38,827 nucleotides of DNA from Candidatus Vogelbacteria bacterium (GTDB lineage Bacteria; Patescibacteriota; Minisyncoccia; Phycocordibacterales; JACOZG01), in NCBI GenBank assembly GCA_016181465.1, contig JACOZG010000003.1, forward strand, positions 1-38,827. Reading direction: 5' to 3'. The position numbers and the translations under genes are program-made. The notes beneath the pieces were generated by a model. That model did not search any database and was not told the DNA's origin. It saw only the letters and a list, made by a program, of their open reading frames with translations. Shown piece after piece: positions 25,001 through 33,956 of the stretch. The stretch's first letter is position 1. Every line of letters begins with the position of its first letter.

Positions 25001-26530
25001 GTGCCAATCAAAACTTTACTGTTCTTAATTGCCACGAGCGGACTCGGGGGTGTGGTCTTGGGTTACTTCCTGCGGTGGCTGATTACTCTCGGCCAGAAAG
25101 GGTCAGTTGAAATTGCGGTCAAAAGGACGATTCTTGAGGCCAAAGACCAAGCCCAAAAAATCACCGACCGAGCCGAGAAACAATCCGAAGAACTACTCAA
25201 AGAAATCAAGGAGCGGGAACGAGTTAAAGAGGATGAACTGAAGAAAAAAGAAGAACGATTGCTCAAAAAAGACGAGCTCCTCGACAAGCGTCAGCTCGAC
25301 ATTGACCGCGAGCTGACGACGATCAAAAACCGGCTGGAGGAAATTAAAAAACTGAAAGACAAACTGCAGGAAGAAGAGGCGATGCGGACCGCGGAGCTGG
25401 AGCGCGTGGCCAAACTGACCGCCGAGGAAGCGCGCACGGAAATCATCCAAACGATCACCAAAAATTACGAGGAGGACTTCCTCCTTCGCCTGCGCCAGCT
25501 CGAAACCGGCGGCGGCGCGAAGCTGGAAACGCGCGCCCGAGAAATCTTGGCCGCCACCATTCAGCGGCTGGCCAACTCCACGGTCGCCGAGATCAGTTCT
25601 TCGGTCGTCGCCCTGCCGTCGGATGATGTCAAGGGCAAAATCATCGGCAAGGAAGGCCGGAATATCCGAGCCTTTGAAAAGGCGACCGGCGTCGAAGTGA
25701 TCATTGACGATACGCCCGGCGCCATTACCCTTTCTTCTTTTGATCCGGTGCGCCGCCAGATCGCCAAGGTCGCCCTCGAAAACTTAATTCTCGACGGTCG
25801 AATCCATCCGGCCAAAATCGAAGAAATGATGGAGAAAGCCAAAGAAAATATCGCCCAAATTATCAAGGACAAGGGCGAGCAAGCGGCCTATGAAGCCAAT
25901 GTCTTTAATCTCGACCCGCGGATCATTTTGATCTTGGGACGGCTTCATTTCCGCACCAGTTACGGCCAGAATGTGCTCCAGCACTCGGTGGAAATGGCGC
26001 ACATCGCCGGGATGCTCGCCGAGGAACTCGGCGCGGATCCGCAAGTGTCCCGAGCCGGCGCCCTGCTCCATGACCTCGGCAAGGCCGTGGACCACGAGGT
26101 CTCGGGGACGCATGTGGAGATCGGCAAACGGATTCTGGAAAAATTCGGCGCCGAGCCGGCGGTGATCAAAGCCATGCAGTCTCATCACGGCGAATACCCC
26201 TACGAAACTTTGGAAGCTGTCATCGTCCAAACCGCTGACGCCATCTCCGGCGGCCGGCCGGGCGCGCGGCGCGACAGCATTGAGAATTATCTGCGCCGGC
26301 TGAAAGATCTCGAGGATTTGGCCAATTCCTTTCCGGGAATCGAAAAAACCTACGCCATCCAGGCCGGGCGCGAAATCCGGGTTTTCGTCAAACCGCCGGA
26401 GGTCGGCGACCTGGAAGCCAAGCAATTAGCCCGCAATATCGCCCTGCGGATCGAGCAGGAACTCAAATACCCGGGCGAAATCAAGGTAACGGTCATCCGC
26501 GAATCCCGCGTTATCGAATACGCGCGGTAA
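25001..26530 (+). CDS. rny: Ribonuclease Y
   Basis: N-terminal TM and coiled coil; KH domain GKIIGKEGRNIRAFEKATGVEVIIDDTP; HD domain LLHDLGKAVDHE; GTG start. Confidence 0.97.
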   Translation: MPIKTLLFLIATSGLGGVVLGYFLRWLITLGQKGSVEIAVKRTILEAKDQAQKITDRAEKQSEELLKEIKERERVKEDELKKKEERLLKKDELLDKRQLDIDRELTTIKNRLEEIKKLKDKLQEEEAMRTAELERVAKLTAEEARTEIIQTITKNYEEDFLLRLRQLETGGGAKLETRAREILAATIQRLANSTVAEISSSVVALPSDDVKGKIIGKEGRNIRAFEKATGVEVIIDDTPGAITLSSFDPVRRQIAKVALENLILDGRIHPAKIEEMMEKAKENIAQIIKDKGEQAAYEANVFNLDPRIILILGRLHFRTSYGQNVLQHSVEMAHIAGMLAEELGADPQVSRAGALLHDLGKAVDHEVSGTHVEIGKRILEKFGAEPAVIKAMQSHHGEYPYETLEAVIVQTADAISGGRPGARRDSIENYLRRLKDLEDLANSFPGIEKTYAIQAGREIRVFVKPPEVGDLEAKQLARNIALRIEQELKYPGEIKVTVIRESRVIEYAR

Positions 26531-26541
26531 AAATTTACTCA

Positions 26542-26772
26542 ATGAGCGTAATCTATGATAAATTGAAAAATATGACTACGAAACTTCAGGAGAGAAAAAT
26601 TGAAGCGATGGTTGAAAAAACTGTCTACCGCGTTTTACGCGGCGTTTTTATTGACCCGGAAACAATCATGGAACTAAAGCCAAGCTTTGAAAAAAAACTC
26701 AAACAATCTATCAAAGAGAAACGGCTCGGTAAATTGAAGGATCTCCGAACCGTCCTCGCCTCACTACATTGA
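26542..26772 (+). CDS. Putative antitoxin partner of a RelE-like toxin
   Basis: Small ORF immediately upstream of a RelE-like ORF. Confidence 0.55.
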   Translation: MSVIYDKLKNMTTKLQERKIEAMVEKTVYRVLRGVFIDPETIMELKPSFEKKLKQSIKEKRLGKLKDLRTVLASLH

Positions 26773-26776
26773 CAGA

Positions 26777-27049
26777 TTGATGTCTAATGACTGGCAGATC
26801 AAACTTACGCTCCAGGCCGAAAAGGACCTAGAAAGTTTGGACGCATCAATTCGTCAACGGATAGTCGAGAAACTACACTGGTTGGTCGCTAATTTTTCGT
26901 CAGTCGTGTCCATACCGTTAAACAATACCTGGAAAGATTATTGCAAACTGCGCGTTGGTGACTGGCGAGTGGTGTATCAACCGGATCATAAATTAAAAAC
27001 AATCATCGTCTACAATGTCGGCCGACGAGACAAGGTTTATAAACCTTAA
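26777..27049 (+). CDS. RelE/ParE-like toxin
   Basis: LTLQAEKDLESLDASIRQRIVEKLHWL...KLRVGDWRVVYQPDHKLKTIIVYNVGRRDKVYK. Confidence 0.85.
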   Translation: MMSNDWQIKLTLQAEKDLESLDASIRQRIVEKLHWLVANFSSVVSIPLNNTWKDYCKLRVGDWRVVYQPDHKLKTIIVYNVGRRDKVYKP

Positions 27050-27173
27050 AGCCCATATCGTGAAATACACACGGTAAGTGGTAGCCTTGTTAAATTTCAG
27101 CGATTTGCTAAACTGCATGGAAAGGAGATCGGGTATTTTATTAACAACGGATAATCCCTAAGAATAAACAAAC

Positions 27174-27296
27174 ATGAAGAAAATAATTTGGATTATTGTA
27201 GTGGTATTCATTTTGGGAGGATTGGCGTTCTATTTTTTGAATTCAAATGGTTATCTAGGGGAAACCATTCCGCGACCACCCTCATTACCAAAATAG
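27174..27296 (+). CDS. Small membrane protein (40 aa)
   Basis: MKKIIWIIVVVFILGGLAFYFLNSNGYLGETIPRPPSLPK*; shorter than the ORF-track cut-off. Confidence 0.45.
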   Translation: MKKIIWIIVVVFILGGLAFYFLNSNGYLGETIPRPPSLPK

Positions 27297-27308
27297 TTGA
27301 TCAAAAAA

Positions 27309-27968
27309 ATGATTAAATTGAAAAACATGAAAAATATAATTTTGCCAGTTACTTTGTTGGTTCTTGTTGCCATTTCATCCGTTGTTGTTTACGCTTCAAA
27401 TGTAAAATCCTATTATAATTTTGAGAAGGGCTGGAATTTAGTTTTAGGTTTTACCTTTCCGGATAAATTAAATGGCGGTGAAGTTATCCCAGAAGATATA
27501 AAAGCGGTCTATATCTTAAAGCAACCTACTCAAGAATTTGTGCGTCTCTATCCTGATCCTGAAACAAAAAAACTCGAAGGGATGGATGATGATTATTATG
27601 AAAAAACTGCTCAATTTGTATATTCGGACAAAGCGGGAAGATCAGGGTATACATTTGAAGAGCCCTTGCCACCAAAATACTGGAACGAACACCAGATATA
27701 CAGGGGTTGGAATTTGGTTGGTCTGTCAAATTATATGATTGAAGGATCAAGTAATCCTGATTTGACTCTTGACGATATAAAAGGGACATGCAATATCAAA
27801 AGGGCGTATTATTTCTTTGGTGGACAATGGGTAAAATTTGATATGCCTGAGATGGACTCGACCTTACTTCTGAAAGGATTACTAATGAAAGTGTCTGATA
27901 ATTGCGTTATGGGCATGACTACGAAGGGAAATGGAAACATTCCTCCCCCTCCGCAAATACCAAATTAG
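27309..27968 (+). CDS. Hypothetical secreted protein
   Basis: N-terminal hydrophobic MKNIILPVTLLVLVAISSVVVYA; repeated GWNLV motifs. Confidence 0.6.
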   Translation: MIKLKNMKNIILPVTLLVLVAISSVVVYASNVKSYYNFEKGWNLVLGFTFPDKLNGGEVIPEDIKAVYILKQPTQEFVRLYPDPETKKLEGMDDDYYEKTAQFVYSDKAGRSGYTFEEPLPPKYWNEHQIYRGWNLVGLSNYMIEGSSNPDLTLDDIKGTCNIKRAYYFFGGQWVKFDMPEMDSTLLLKGLLMKVSDNCVMGMTTKGNGNIPPPPQIPN

Positions 27969-27996
27969 GACGCTGTCTTCGTGCTTGTGTGTTTAA

Positions 27997-29043
27997 TCAA
28001 AACGACAACAAGTAATTCCTGGCGGCGAAGTCGTACTGTTCAACAAAGATTTTTTTGATCGGTGACAGGGCGTTCAGTTCATAAAAGACAATGATGGCTT
28101 CGCGATAACTTTTTTCTTCCACGCTGCGGTAAGACAATGGCGCGAGATCATGAGCTAAGAGAACCGCATTCGTCATGAGCCGCGCCGTCCTTTTATTACC
28201 GTCTTCAAACGGCTGAAGATAACTTAAACCAAGGAGAGCGAAGAAGGCTTTGGCATAGCCATTGCGGAAACGCGAGATCGCGGCGGATAATTTCTCCAGC
28301 GCTTCCCGAATTTGATATTCGTTGTCGAGGGGGCGATATAAAGATCCGATGACACCGACGGCCTGGGAGCGAAGATTGTGTCTAACGCCAAGATCTTGGA
28401 CTAATAGTTTATGCACGTCTTCAACATTTGACCGGGTCAAGGTCTTAAATTTTTCCTGATGCTCGTAGATGAAAGTGAAAGCTTTTTTATGATTAAGGAT
28501 CATCGTCGCTTCGGCTTGACTGTGGCCGGTCGCCTCGACGTCTCGCAGAATTAGCGCCTCGGTATCTAAAAGCGTATAAGTGTTTCCTTCAATTCTTGAC
28601 GATTTCCACGACAGTTCAATGATGAATCGTTCCAGTTCTCGTTTGCGGATCGGCTCCGACGCGCCGGCGGCGCGAGATTGATAGAAATTAGTGGCCTGCT
28701 TTAATCGATCCTGTTCACTCTCGGAAAATGGATTGAAATTAAGCGCGTCGAAAAGGTTGAAATTGTAGCCACTCGAGCCGTATCGTTCATCAGGTGGGAT
28801 AGAACAGTATAAAGCCGCATCGACATCGCTGGTCAATTTGCCATACTCGCTAAGCGCATAAGTGGTTGCTCTGCCCTTCCCAGACACCGACAAAACTCCC
28901 TCATGATCTAATTGCGACAGGACACGTTTGACCGTTATCAATGACGTCTTCTCTCCGCTTTTAACGATATGATCGTGGATTTCTGAAGACGCCGCGCGGC
29001 CACATTTTCTGATGAAATTTAATAGGAGTTCTCTTCGTATCAT
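27997..29043 (-). CDS. Fic family protein with N-terminal HTH
   Basis: SSRIEGNTY (inhibitory-helix-like motif), LSYLQPFEDGNKRTARL (Fic-like motif with Q in place of H). Confidence 0.85.
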   Translation of the reverse strand: MIRRELLLNFIRKCGRAASSEIHDHIVKSGEKTSLITVKRVLSQLDHEGVLSVSGKGRATTYALSEYGKLTSDVDAALYCSIPPDERYGSSGYNFNLFDALNFNPFSESEQDRLKQATNFYQSRAAGASEPIRKRELERFIIELSWKSSRIEGNTYTLLDTEALILRDVEATGHSQAEATMILNHKKAFTFIYEHQEKFKTLTRSNVEDVHKLLVQDLGVRHNLRSQAVGVIGSLYRPLDNEYQIREALEKLSAAISRFRNGYAKAFFALLGLSYLQPFEDGNKRTARLMTNAVLLAHDLAPLSYRSVEEKSYREAIIVFYELNALSPIKKIFVEQYDFAARNYLLSF

Positions 29044-29054
29044 TTTATCTCAAT

Positions 29055-29077
29055 AATCGTATCATTTTGATACGATT
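29055..29077. promoter_or_regulatory. Palindromic operator upstream of the Fic gene
   Basis: AATCGTATCA-TTT-TGATACGATT perfect inverted repeat 12 bp upstream of the start codon. Confidence 0.6.
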
Positions 29078-29140
29078 CAATCAATAGGATATAGGGTGTT
29101 GACAATCATCTTGACCCCATAAGATTGATGTACGAGGTAG

Positions 29141-29169
29141 TTGCACGAAAAATGGCTTAACGATATAAT
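29141..29169 (+). promoter_or_regulatory. sigma70-like promoter for the HU gene
   Basis: TTGCAC-17 nt-TATAAT. Confidence 0.65.
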
Positions 29170-29226
29170 CACCCTAGTCGGTATAAACAATGGTCGACGA
29201 TTAAAAGCCACGGTCAGCAATATTTT

Positions 29227-29499
29227 ATGAATAAACAATCACTTATTGACGCCGTCCACGACAAGATTGGCGGAACCAAGGTCCAAGCCGAACAAGCCGT
29301 CGACACCATAATCGAGGCCATCGTCAACAGCTTAAAGAAGGGTGAGGAGGTCTCGATCGCTGGTTTGGGCATTTTCTCCACCAAACAGCGCGCCGCCCGC
29401 ACCGCCAGGAATCCCCGCACCGGCGAGGCCATCCAGGTCGCGGCCATGAAGGTGCCGAAATTCCGCGCCGCCAAGGCCCTGAAAGACGCGGTGAAATAA
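29227..29499 (+). CDS. HU family DNA-binding protein
   Basis: MNKQSLIDAVHDKIGGTKVQAEQAVDTIIEAIVNSLKKGEEVSIAGLGIFSTKQRAARTARNPRTGEAIQVAAMKVPKFRAAKALKDAV. Confidence 0.95.
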   Translation: MNKQSLIDAVHDKIGGTKVQAEQAVDTIIEAIVNSLKKGEEVSIAGLGIFSTKQRAARTARNPRTGEAIQVAAMKVPKFRAAKALKDAVK

Positions 29500-29519
29500 T
29501 TCGTACTCGGCCCACTACT

Positions 29520-29556
29520 AGAAAAACCCTCACCGCGTTGCGGCCGAGGGTTTTTC
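29520..29556 (+). terminator. Rho-independent terminator of the HU gene
   Basis: GAAAAACCCTC...GAGGGTTTTTC. Confidence 0.85.
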
Positions 29557-29598
29557 TGTTTTGTATTTCTTAATAAAAGGATGGTAGAAAAACAAGTA

Positions 29599-29706
29599 TC
29601 ATCCTGTAACATATTTCACATACTCAAGTTGAATACGAGCAATTTCGTCTTCACTAAGATGACCTATCTTCTCCTGTAAAATGTCTCTATGTTTTATTTT
29701 TTGCAT
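29599..29706 (-). CDS. Possible small ORF (35 aa)
   Basis: MQKIKHRDILQEKIGHLSEDEIARIQLEYVKYVTG*; overlaps the preceding small ORF. Confidence 0.35.
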   Translation of the reverse strand: MQKIKHRDILQEKIGHLSEDEIARIQLEYVKYVTG

Positions 29707-29833
29707 GAAGAATCACCTGTTGTTGCAGGGCGATTTTCCTCCAAAATTCAGATTCGTTCATGGTTCGATACGATTCACCATAAATAGATTTCTGAATTGA
29801 AGCGCGAAATTTGCTAATCTCTGTATTCTTCAT
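29687..29833 (-). CDS. Possible small ORF (48 aa)
   Basis: MKNTEISKFRASIQKSIYGESYRTMNESEFWRKIALQQQVILHAKNKT*. Confidence 0.35.
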   Translation of the reverse strand: MKNTEISKFRASIQKSIYGESYRTMNESEFWRKIALQQQVILHAKNKT

Positions 29834-29889
29834 AATAATAGATTGCCACAGTATACTACTAAAGAGTCACAGAATACAAGAAGGGGGGG

Positions 29890-30996
29890 TTAGCAATAAA
29901 ACCTCTCGATCAAGGGATTAAGCCGAGTAATGATTTCATAATTACTGGTTTGGGCTAGTCTGGCCAAATCCTCGGCTGGCGGCCCGGAGCGGCCGCCTAA
30001 TAAAGTAACTTCCTCTCCGACCTGCAGATTCTTAACTTTTGTTACATCAATCACTATCATATCCATCGAGACGCGGCCGATGACTTTGGCCCATTGATTT
30101 TTAATCAGCACCCGCCCGGAGCCGGAAAGCGCGCGCGGGTAGCCGTGCCAGTAACCAACCGGGCAAACAGCGAGTTTGGTTCCGGGTTTGACGCGCTCGG
30201 TCAAATCATAACCAACGCGGCCGCCGGCGGGCAAAATTTTAATTTCACTGATGACCGTCCGCCAAGTAAGCGCCGGCCGCAAATTGATCTTTGACCCAAA
30301 CCGGCGGCGCAAACTCTTGTTCGGCCATAAACCATAGAGCCCGAGCCCGATCCTGACCAGGTCAAAACGGGCTTCCGGGCAAGCGATCGCGCCGCCGGTG
30401 GCGGCCAGATGCTTGATTAAATGCTGTTTGGAAATAAGCACTAAAAATTTTCCAAATTCCTTAATTTGCGCTTGAGTCGCGGCGCGCGATTTCCCGTCAG
30501 AGGCCGCCAAATGGCTATAGATTCCCTGTAATTTCAGAAGTTTAAATTTCGGCAAAAGTTTTTTGAAATCGGCAAACAAAAAGCCCTGGCGATGCATACC
30601 CGTGTCTACTTTTAGATGAATGAGAGGTTGGAAATTAGAAGTGAGAAGTTGGATCAGGGATTCGCCGGAAGAAATAGTCAGAGCAACACCCAATCTGGCG
30701 GCCTCGCGGTAAAACGCCGGCCGGGTGTAACCTAACACCAGAATCGGCAGTTTAATTCCCTCCTCCCGCAATCTTCTAGCCTCAACCATTGAATCCACGC
30801 CGAGCCAGTCCGTGCCGAGCGCTGAAAGCAATTTGGCAAACGGCACCAAACCGTGGCCGTAACCGTTAGATTTGACCACCGCCATCAACTTCACCCGCGA
30901 CCCCAAGAATTGCCGGAAGCGCCGATAATTGTGCGCCACCGCGGGCGTGTCAACTTCAATCCAGGTCCGCAGATGACTGTTTTCAATTCTGGTCAT
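29890..30996 (-). CDS. alr: Alanine racemase
   Basis: WIEVDTPAVAHNYRRF, AVVKSNGYGHG, LKVDTGMHRQGF, IGRVSMDMIVIDVT. Confidence 0.95.
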   Translation of the reverse strand: MTRIENSHLRTWIEVDTPAVAHNYRRFRQFLGSRVKLMAVVKSNGYGHGLVPFAKLLSALGTDWLGVDSMVEARRLREEGIKLPILVLGYTRPAFYREAARLGVALTISSGESLIQLLTSNFQPLIHLKVDTGMHRQGFLFADFKKLLPKFKLLKLQGIYSHLAASDGKSRAATQAQIKEFGKFLVLISKQHLIKHLAATGGAIACPEARFDLVRIGLGLYGLWPNKSLRRRFGSKINLRPALTWRTVISEIKILPAGGRVGYDLTERVKPGTKLAVCPVGYWHGYPRALSGSGRVLIKNQWAKVIGRVSMDMIVIDVTKVKNLQVGEEVTLLGGRSGPPAEDLARLAQTSNYEIITRLNPLIERFYC

Positions 30997-31015
30997 CGGG
31001 GCTTATAGTAACAGA

Positions 31016-32278
31016 TTAGAGTCGTCTCACAAGCTCTTGGAATTTATCGCCGCGGGCGAGGTAATCGCGGAATTGATCGAAACTCGCCGCGCCGGGGGAT
31101 AACAAAACGACGGCCGGTTTAAAAAATTTAGTGAGACCGAGAAGTTTCTTGACGGCTTGCTCCAGAGTTTCAACCAAAATGATTTCAGCGCCGGGCCGAC
31201 CAATCGTCCGCGCGATGGCTCGCCGGTCTTGGCCGAATAGTAAAACGGCCTTGGTCTGGGAATGTTTGATCGCCGCCGTAAGCGGCGCGTAATCCAGCCC
31301 CTTGCCCCGGCCGCCGGCGATGAGGACTAGTGATTGCCCGGGGAACGATCGCAACGCCGCGGCGGCGGCCAGAGGATTAGTGGCGGCCGAGTCATCATAA
31401 AAACTCGTCTGCCCGATCCGGCGCACGAATTGCAGACGATGCGGCAAACCCCGGAATCGTTTCACGACTTTAGTAATTACTGACGAGGAGACGCCGCATG
31501 ACGCGGCCACGGTCGCCGCCATCACGGCATTACGGAAATTATGCGCGCCCGGCAAATAGAGATCAGCTGAAGAAAACAGCTTGAAAAGTTTCGGCCCAAC
31601 CGGAATTTTCCGGCCGCGGCTCCGGCGTGCGGCACGCCGGGCGCGGGGCGAATCTGAAAAAAAGAAAACCGCATCAGCGGGTTTTTGATAACGGACGATA
31701 TTGCCCTTGGCCGCGTAATACTCGCCGAGACTTCGGTGACTGTCTTGATGATCCGGAAACAAATCAAGAATTACCGCCACCGGCGGTGAAACAGCCAAAT
31801 CCTGCAATTGGAAACTGGATAATTCAAAAATCACCAGCGAATTCTTTTTTAATTTCGGCAGCACCGCGAGCGCCGGGCGGCCGATGTTGCCGACCAAATG
31901 CGGCGCTCGGCCAGCGGCGCGCAAAATTTTATCAAGCAAGGTGACCACTGTGCTCTTGCCTTTGGTGCCGGTAACACCGATGATTTTCGCCGGGCACTGT
32001 TCAAAGAAAAGTTTGGTGGCGCTGGAGAACTTAACGCCACTTTTTCTGGCGGCGGCGAGCGCCGGCAGATGATACGGTACCCCGGGCGAACGAAAAATAA
32101 GATCAAAACGTGCCAAATCTTTTAAATAATTTTTATCCAATTTCTGATCGAGAATAAAAATTTTAGCGCCTCGATACGGCGGTGCTCGCCTCAAAAATTT
32201 GAGCACTGACTTTCCCTCACGGCCGAATCCTAAAATTGCGAGGCGCATTTGCGAATGGTGGTCCGGTGAAACTTTCAT
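31016..32278 (-). CDS. murD: UDP-N-acetylmuramoylalanine-D-glutamate ligase
   Basis: IGVTGTKGKSTVVTLL, VIFELSSFQLQDL, FRGLPHRLQFV, LLSPGAASFDQFRDYLARGDKFQELV. Confidence 0.95.
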   Translation of the reverse strand: MKVSPDHHSQMRLAILGFGREGKSVLKFLRRAPPYRGAKIFILDQKLDKNYLKDLARFDLIFRSPGVPYHLPALAAARKSGVKFSSATKLFFEQCPAKIIGVTGTKGKSTVVTLLDKILRAAGRAPHLVGNIGRPALAVLPKLKKNSLVIFELSSFQLQDLAVSPPVAVILDLFPDHQDSHRSLGEYYAAKGNIVRYQKPADAVFFFSDSPRARRAARRSRGRKIPVGPKLFKLFSSADLYLPGAHNFRNAVMAATVAASCGVSSSVITKVVKRFRGLPHRLQFVRRIGQTSFYDDSAATNPLAAAAALRSFPGQSLVLIAGGRGKGLDYAPLTAAIKHSQTKAVLLFGQDRRAIARTIGRPGAEIILVETLEQAVKKLLGLTKFFKPAVVLLSPGAASFDQFRDYLARGDKFQELVRRL

Positions 32279-33390
32279 GGCGAAAATCCGAAGGCAATTT
32301 TTAAATTCAGAATTCTGGCCACGGACTCGTTTATTCTTTCTTCAGTTATGCCACCATTCAATACTGAATTCTTCAAGGAATTAAAAATCCTAATTTGTTT
32401 TTCTGGCGTGTATGTACTAATGATAATATCCGCGCCGGCTTCGACGGCATCCACTGCCGATTGCTCAATTGTTTTGCCAACCGAGATCATTTCTAGATCA
32501 TCAGTAATAATGACCCCATTGAAACCGAGCCGTTTTCTAAGAATTTCGTTAAGAAATTCGGAGGAAAGTGTCGCTACTTTTGTCGCTATTTTTGGTATTA
32601 AAATGTGGGCAGTCATAATTGCGGTTGCAGAATTATCATCAATGACTTTCCGAAATGGTGTTAGATTGGAATTTAATTCTTCACGATCAATATCCAATCT
32701 TGCTGAATTTTTATGTGGATCAGAGAAAATATTTCCATATCCTGGAAAATGTTTGGCAACCGGGATTATGCCACCCTTTTTATAACCTCTAATCATAGCA
32801 CTTCCCAATTCCCCGATAGCAGTTGGGTTGGTGTCGAATGTCCGATTGTAAAGATAGGATTTGCTATCAGAAACATAATCTAACACTGGAGAAAAATTCA
32901 TATTGACGCCGAGTTCTCGAAGTTCTTTGGCTCTGTTAATAGCAACCTGTTCTGCTTGCCGACTGTCTTTAATTGCGATTTGAGGTGTTAGTTCGTCTAA
33001 AAAATTAAAACGAATAACCTTTGCCCCCTCTTGGTCCGTGGCAACAAAAAGTGGAATGGCTGCTATTCTTTGTAAATCAACGATAAGCTGTTTAACTTGA
33101 TTTTTGTTTTTAACATTTCTGCCGAGAAGATTGATTCCGCCAATATGATACTGTTTGATCATTTTGTTAATGTGATCATCGAGATACTGGTGTTCAAAAC
33201 CAACGATCAACATTTGTCCAATTTTCTCGTCAAGCGACATTTGTTTCACCCGTGGAATAACTGGACTTACGGCGGCTAGATTTTCTTGTTTGCTAATTTG
33301 ATAACCGCCGCGAGAAAAAAAAGTCGCTATCCCAGCAACAGCAAATATGGTTAAGAAAATTATTATGCGACACTGACTTTTTGGTCCCAT
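32275..33390 (-). CDS. Glycoside hydrolase family 3 / beta-N-acetylhexosaminidase (NagZ-like)
   Basis: SLDEKIGQMLIVGF, ATDQEGAKVIRF, AKHFPGYGN, VIITDDLEMISVGK; N-terminal TM segment. Confidence 0.88.
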   Translation of the reverse strand: MGPKSQCRIIIFLTIFAVAGIATFFSRGGYQISKQENLAAVSPVIPRVKQMSLDEKIGQMLIVGFEHQYLDDHINKMIKQYHIGGINLLGRNVKNKNQVKQLIVDLQRIAAIPLFVATDQEGAKVIRFNFLDELTPQIAIKDSRQAEQVAINRAKELRELGVNMNFSPVLDYVSDSKSYLYNRTFDTNPTAIGELGSAMIRGYKKGGIIPVAKHFPGYGNIFSDPHKNSARLDIDREELNSNLTPFRKVIDDNSATAIMTAHILIPKIATKVATLSSEFLNEILRKRLGFNGVIITDDLEMISVGKTIEQSAVDAVEAGADIIISTYTPEKQIRIFNSLKNSVLNGGITEERINESVARILNLKIAFGFSP

Positions 33391-33392
33391 TT

Positions 33393-33463
33393 TGCGGACA
33401 GCGAGAATCGAACTCGCATCTGCTGCTTGGAAGGCAGCCGTATTGCCACTATACTATGTCCGC
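33393..33463 (-). tRNA. tRNA-Gly(TCC)
   Basis: Minus strand GCGGACATAGTATAGTGGCAATACGGCTGCCTTCCAAGCAGCAGATGCGAGTTCGATTCTCGCTGTCCGC; anticodon loop CTTCCAA; CCA not encoded. Confidence 0.9.
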
Positions 33464-33466
33464 CGA

Positions 33467-33883
33467 CTACTGATAAATCGCCAGCGAAGTCAAAAAGATT
33501 ATGGAGCAGAAAAGAGCCGAGATCAAACACCAGGTGCACCACTCGCGGAGTTTAACGGCTTGAATATAAGTCAGATAAAGAGAGAAAAGAAAGGCCAAAA
33601 CGCTTAGCCACGAGATAAGATGCATCAGATTGAGCGCCCGGGCCGCGGGCGCCAGAATAAAGGACAGATAAGTCAAAGCCACCAGCGCGTAATAACCCAT
33701 CCCCCAGAGTTCAAGCGGCAGACCAAGAAAGGTGGAATATTGACTGTGAATGACGGCGGCGCAATTGGAATGGAGCGGGCAAACGAGTCCTTCGGCGCGC
33801 CGCTTCTGGCGCCAAATGTAAAAGGCGACGGCAAAGCCGGCGAGTGCCACGACAACAATCAGCAAACGCAACAGATTATCCAT
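33467..33883 (-). CDS. Vitamin K epoxide reductase (VKOR) family protein
   Basis: LVCPLHSNCAAVIHSQYSTFLGLPLELWGMGYYALVAL...WCTWCLISA. Confidence 0.85.
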   Translation of the reverse strand: MDNLLRLLIVVVALAGFAVAFYIWRQKRRAEGLVCPLHSNCAAVIHSQYSTFLGLPLELWGMGYYALVALTYLSFILAPAARALNLMHLISWLSVLAFLFSLYLTYIQAVKLREWCTWCLISALFCSIIFLTSLAIYQ

Positions 33884-33922
33884 CGGTTTATTCTAACAGA
33901 CTCGTTTCGCTAGACAAAATGA

Positions 33923-33941
33923 GCCCCGCCGAAGGCGGGGC
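33923..33941 (-). terminator. Hairpin downstream of pyrFE, probable terminator
   Basis: GCCCCGCC-GAA-GGCGGGGC followed on minus strand by CATTTTG. Confidence 0.5.
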
Positions 33942-33956
33942 GAGTAGCGAGGACGA

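Noticed and set aside
30600-30660. GAGGTTGGAAATTAGAAGTGAGAAGTTGG low-complexity stretch in alr
   Set aside because: No clear palindrome or second copy; could be a decayed insertion but evidence is too weak.
31622-31640. CCGGCGTGC-G-GCACGCCGG palindrome inside murD
   Set aside because: Short and GC-rich in an Arg-rich stretch; no repeat copies seen, so not treated as an inserted element.
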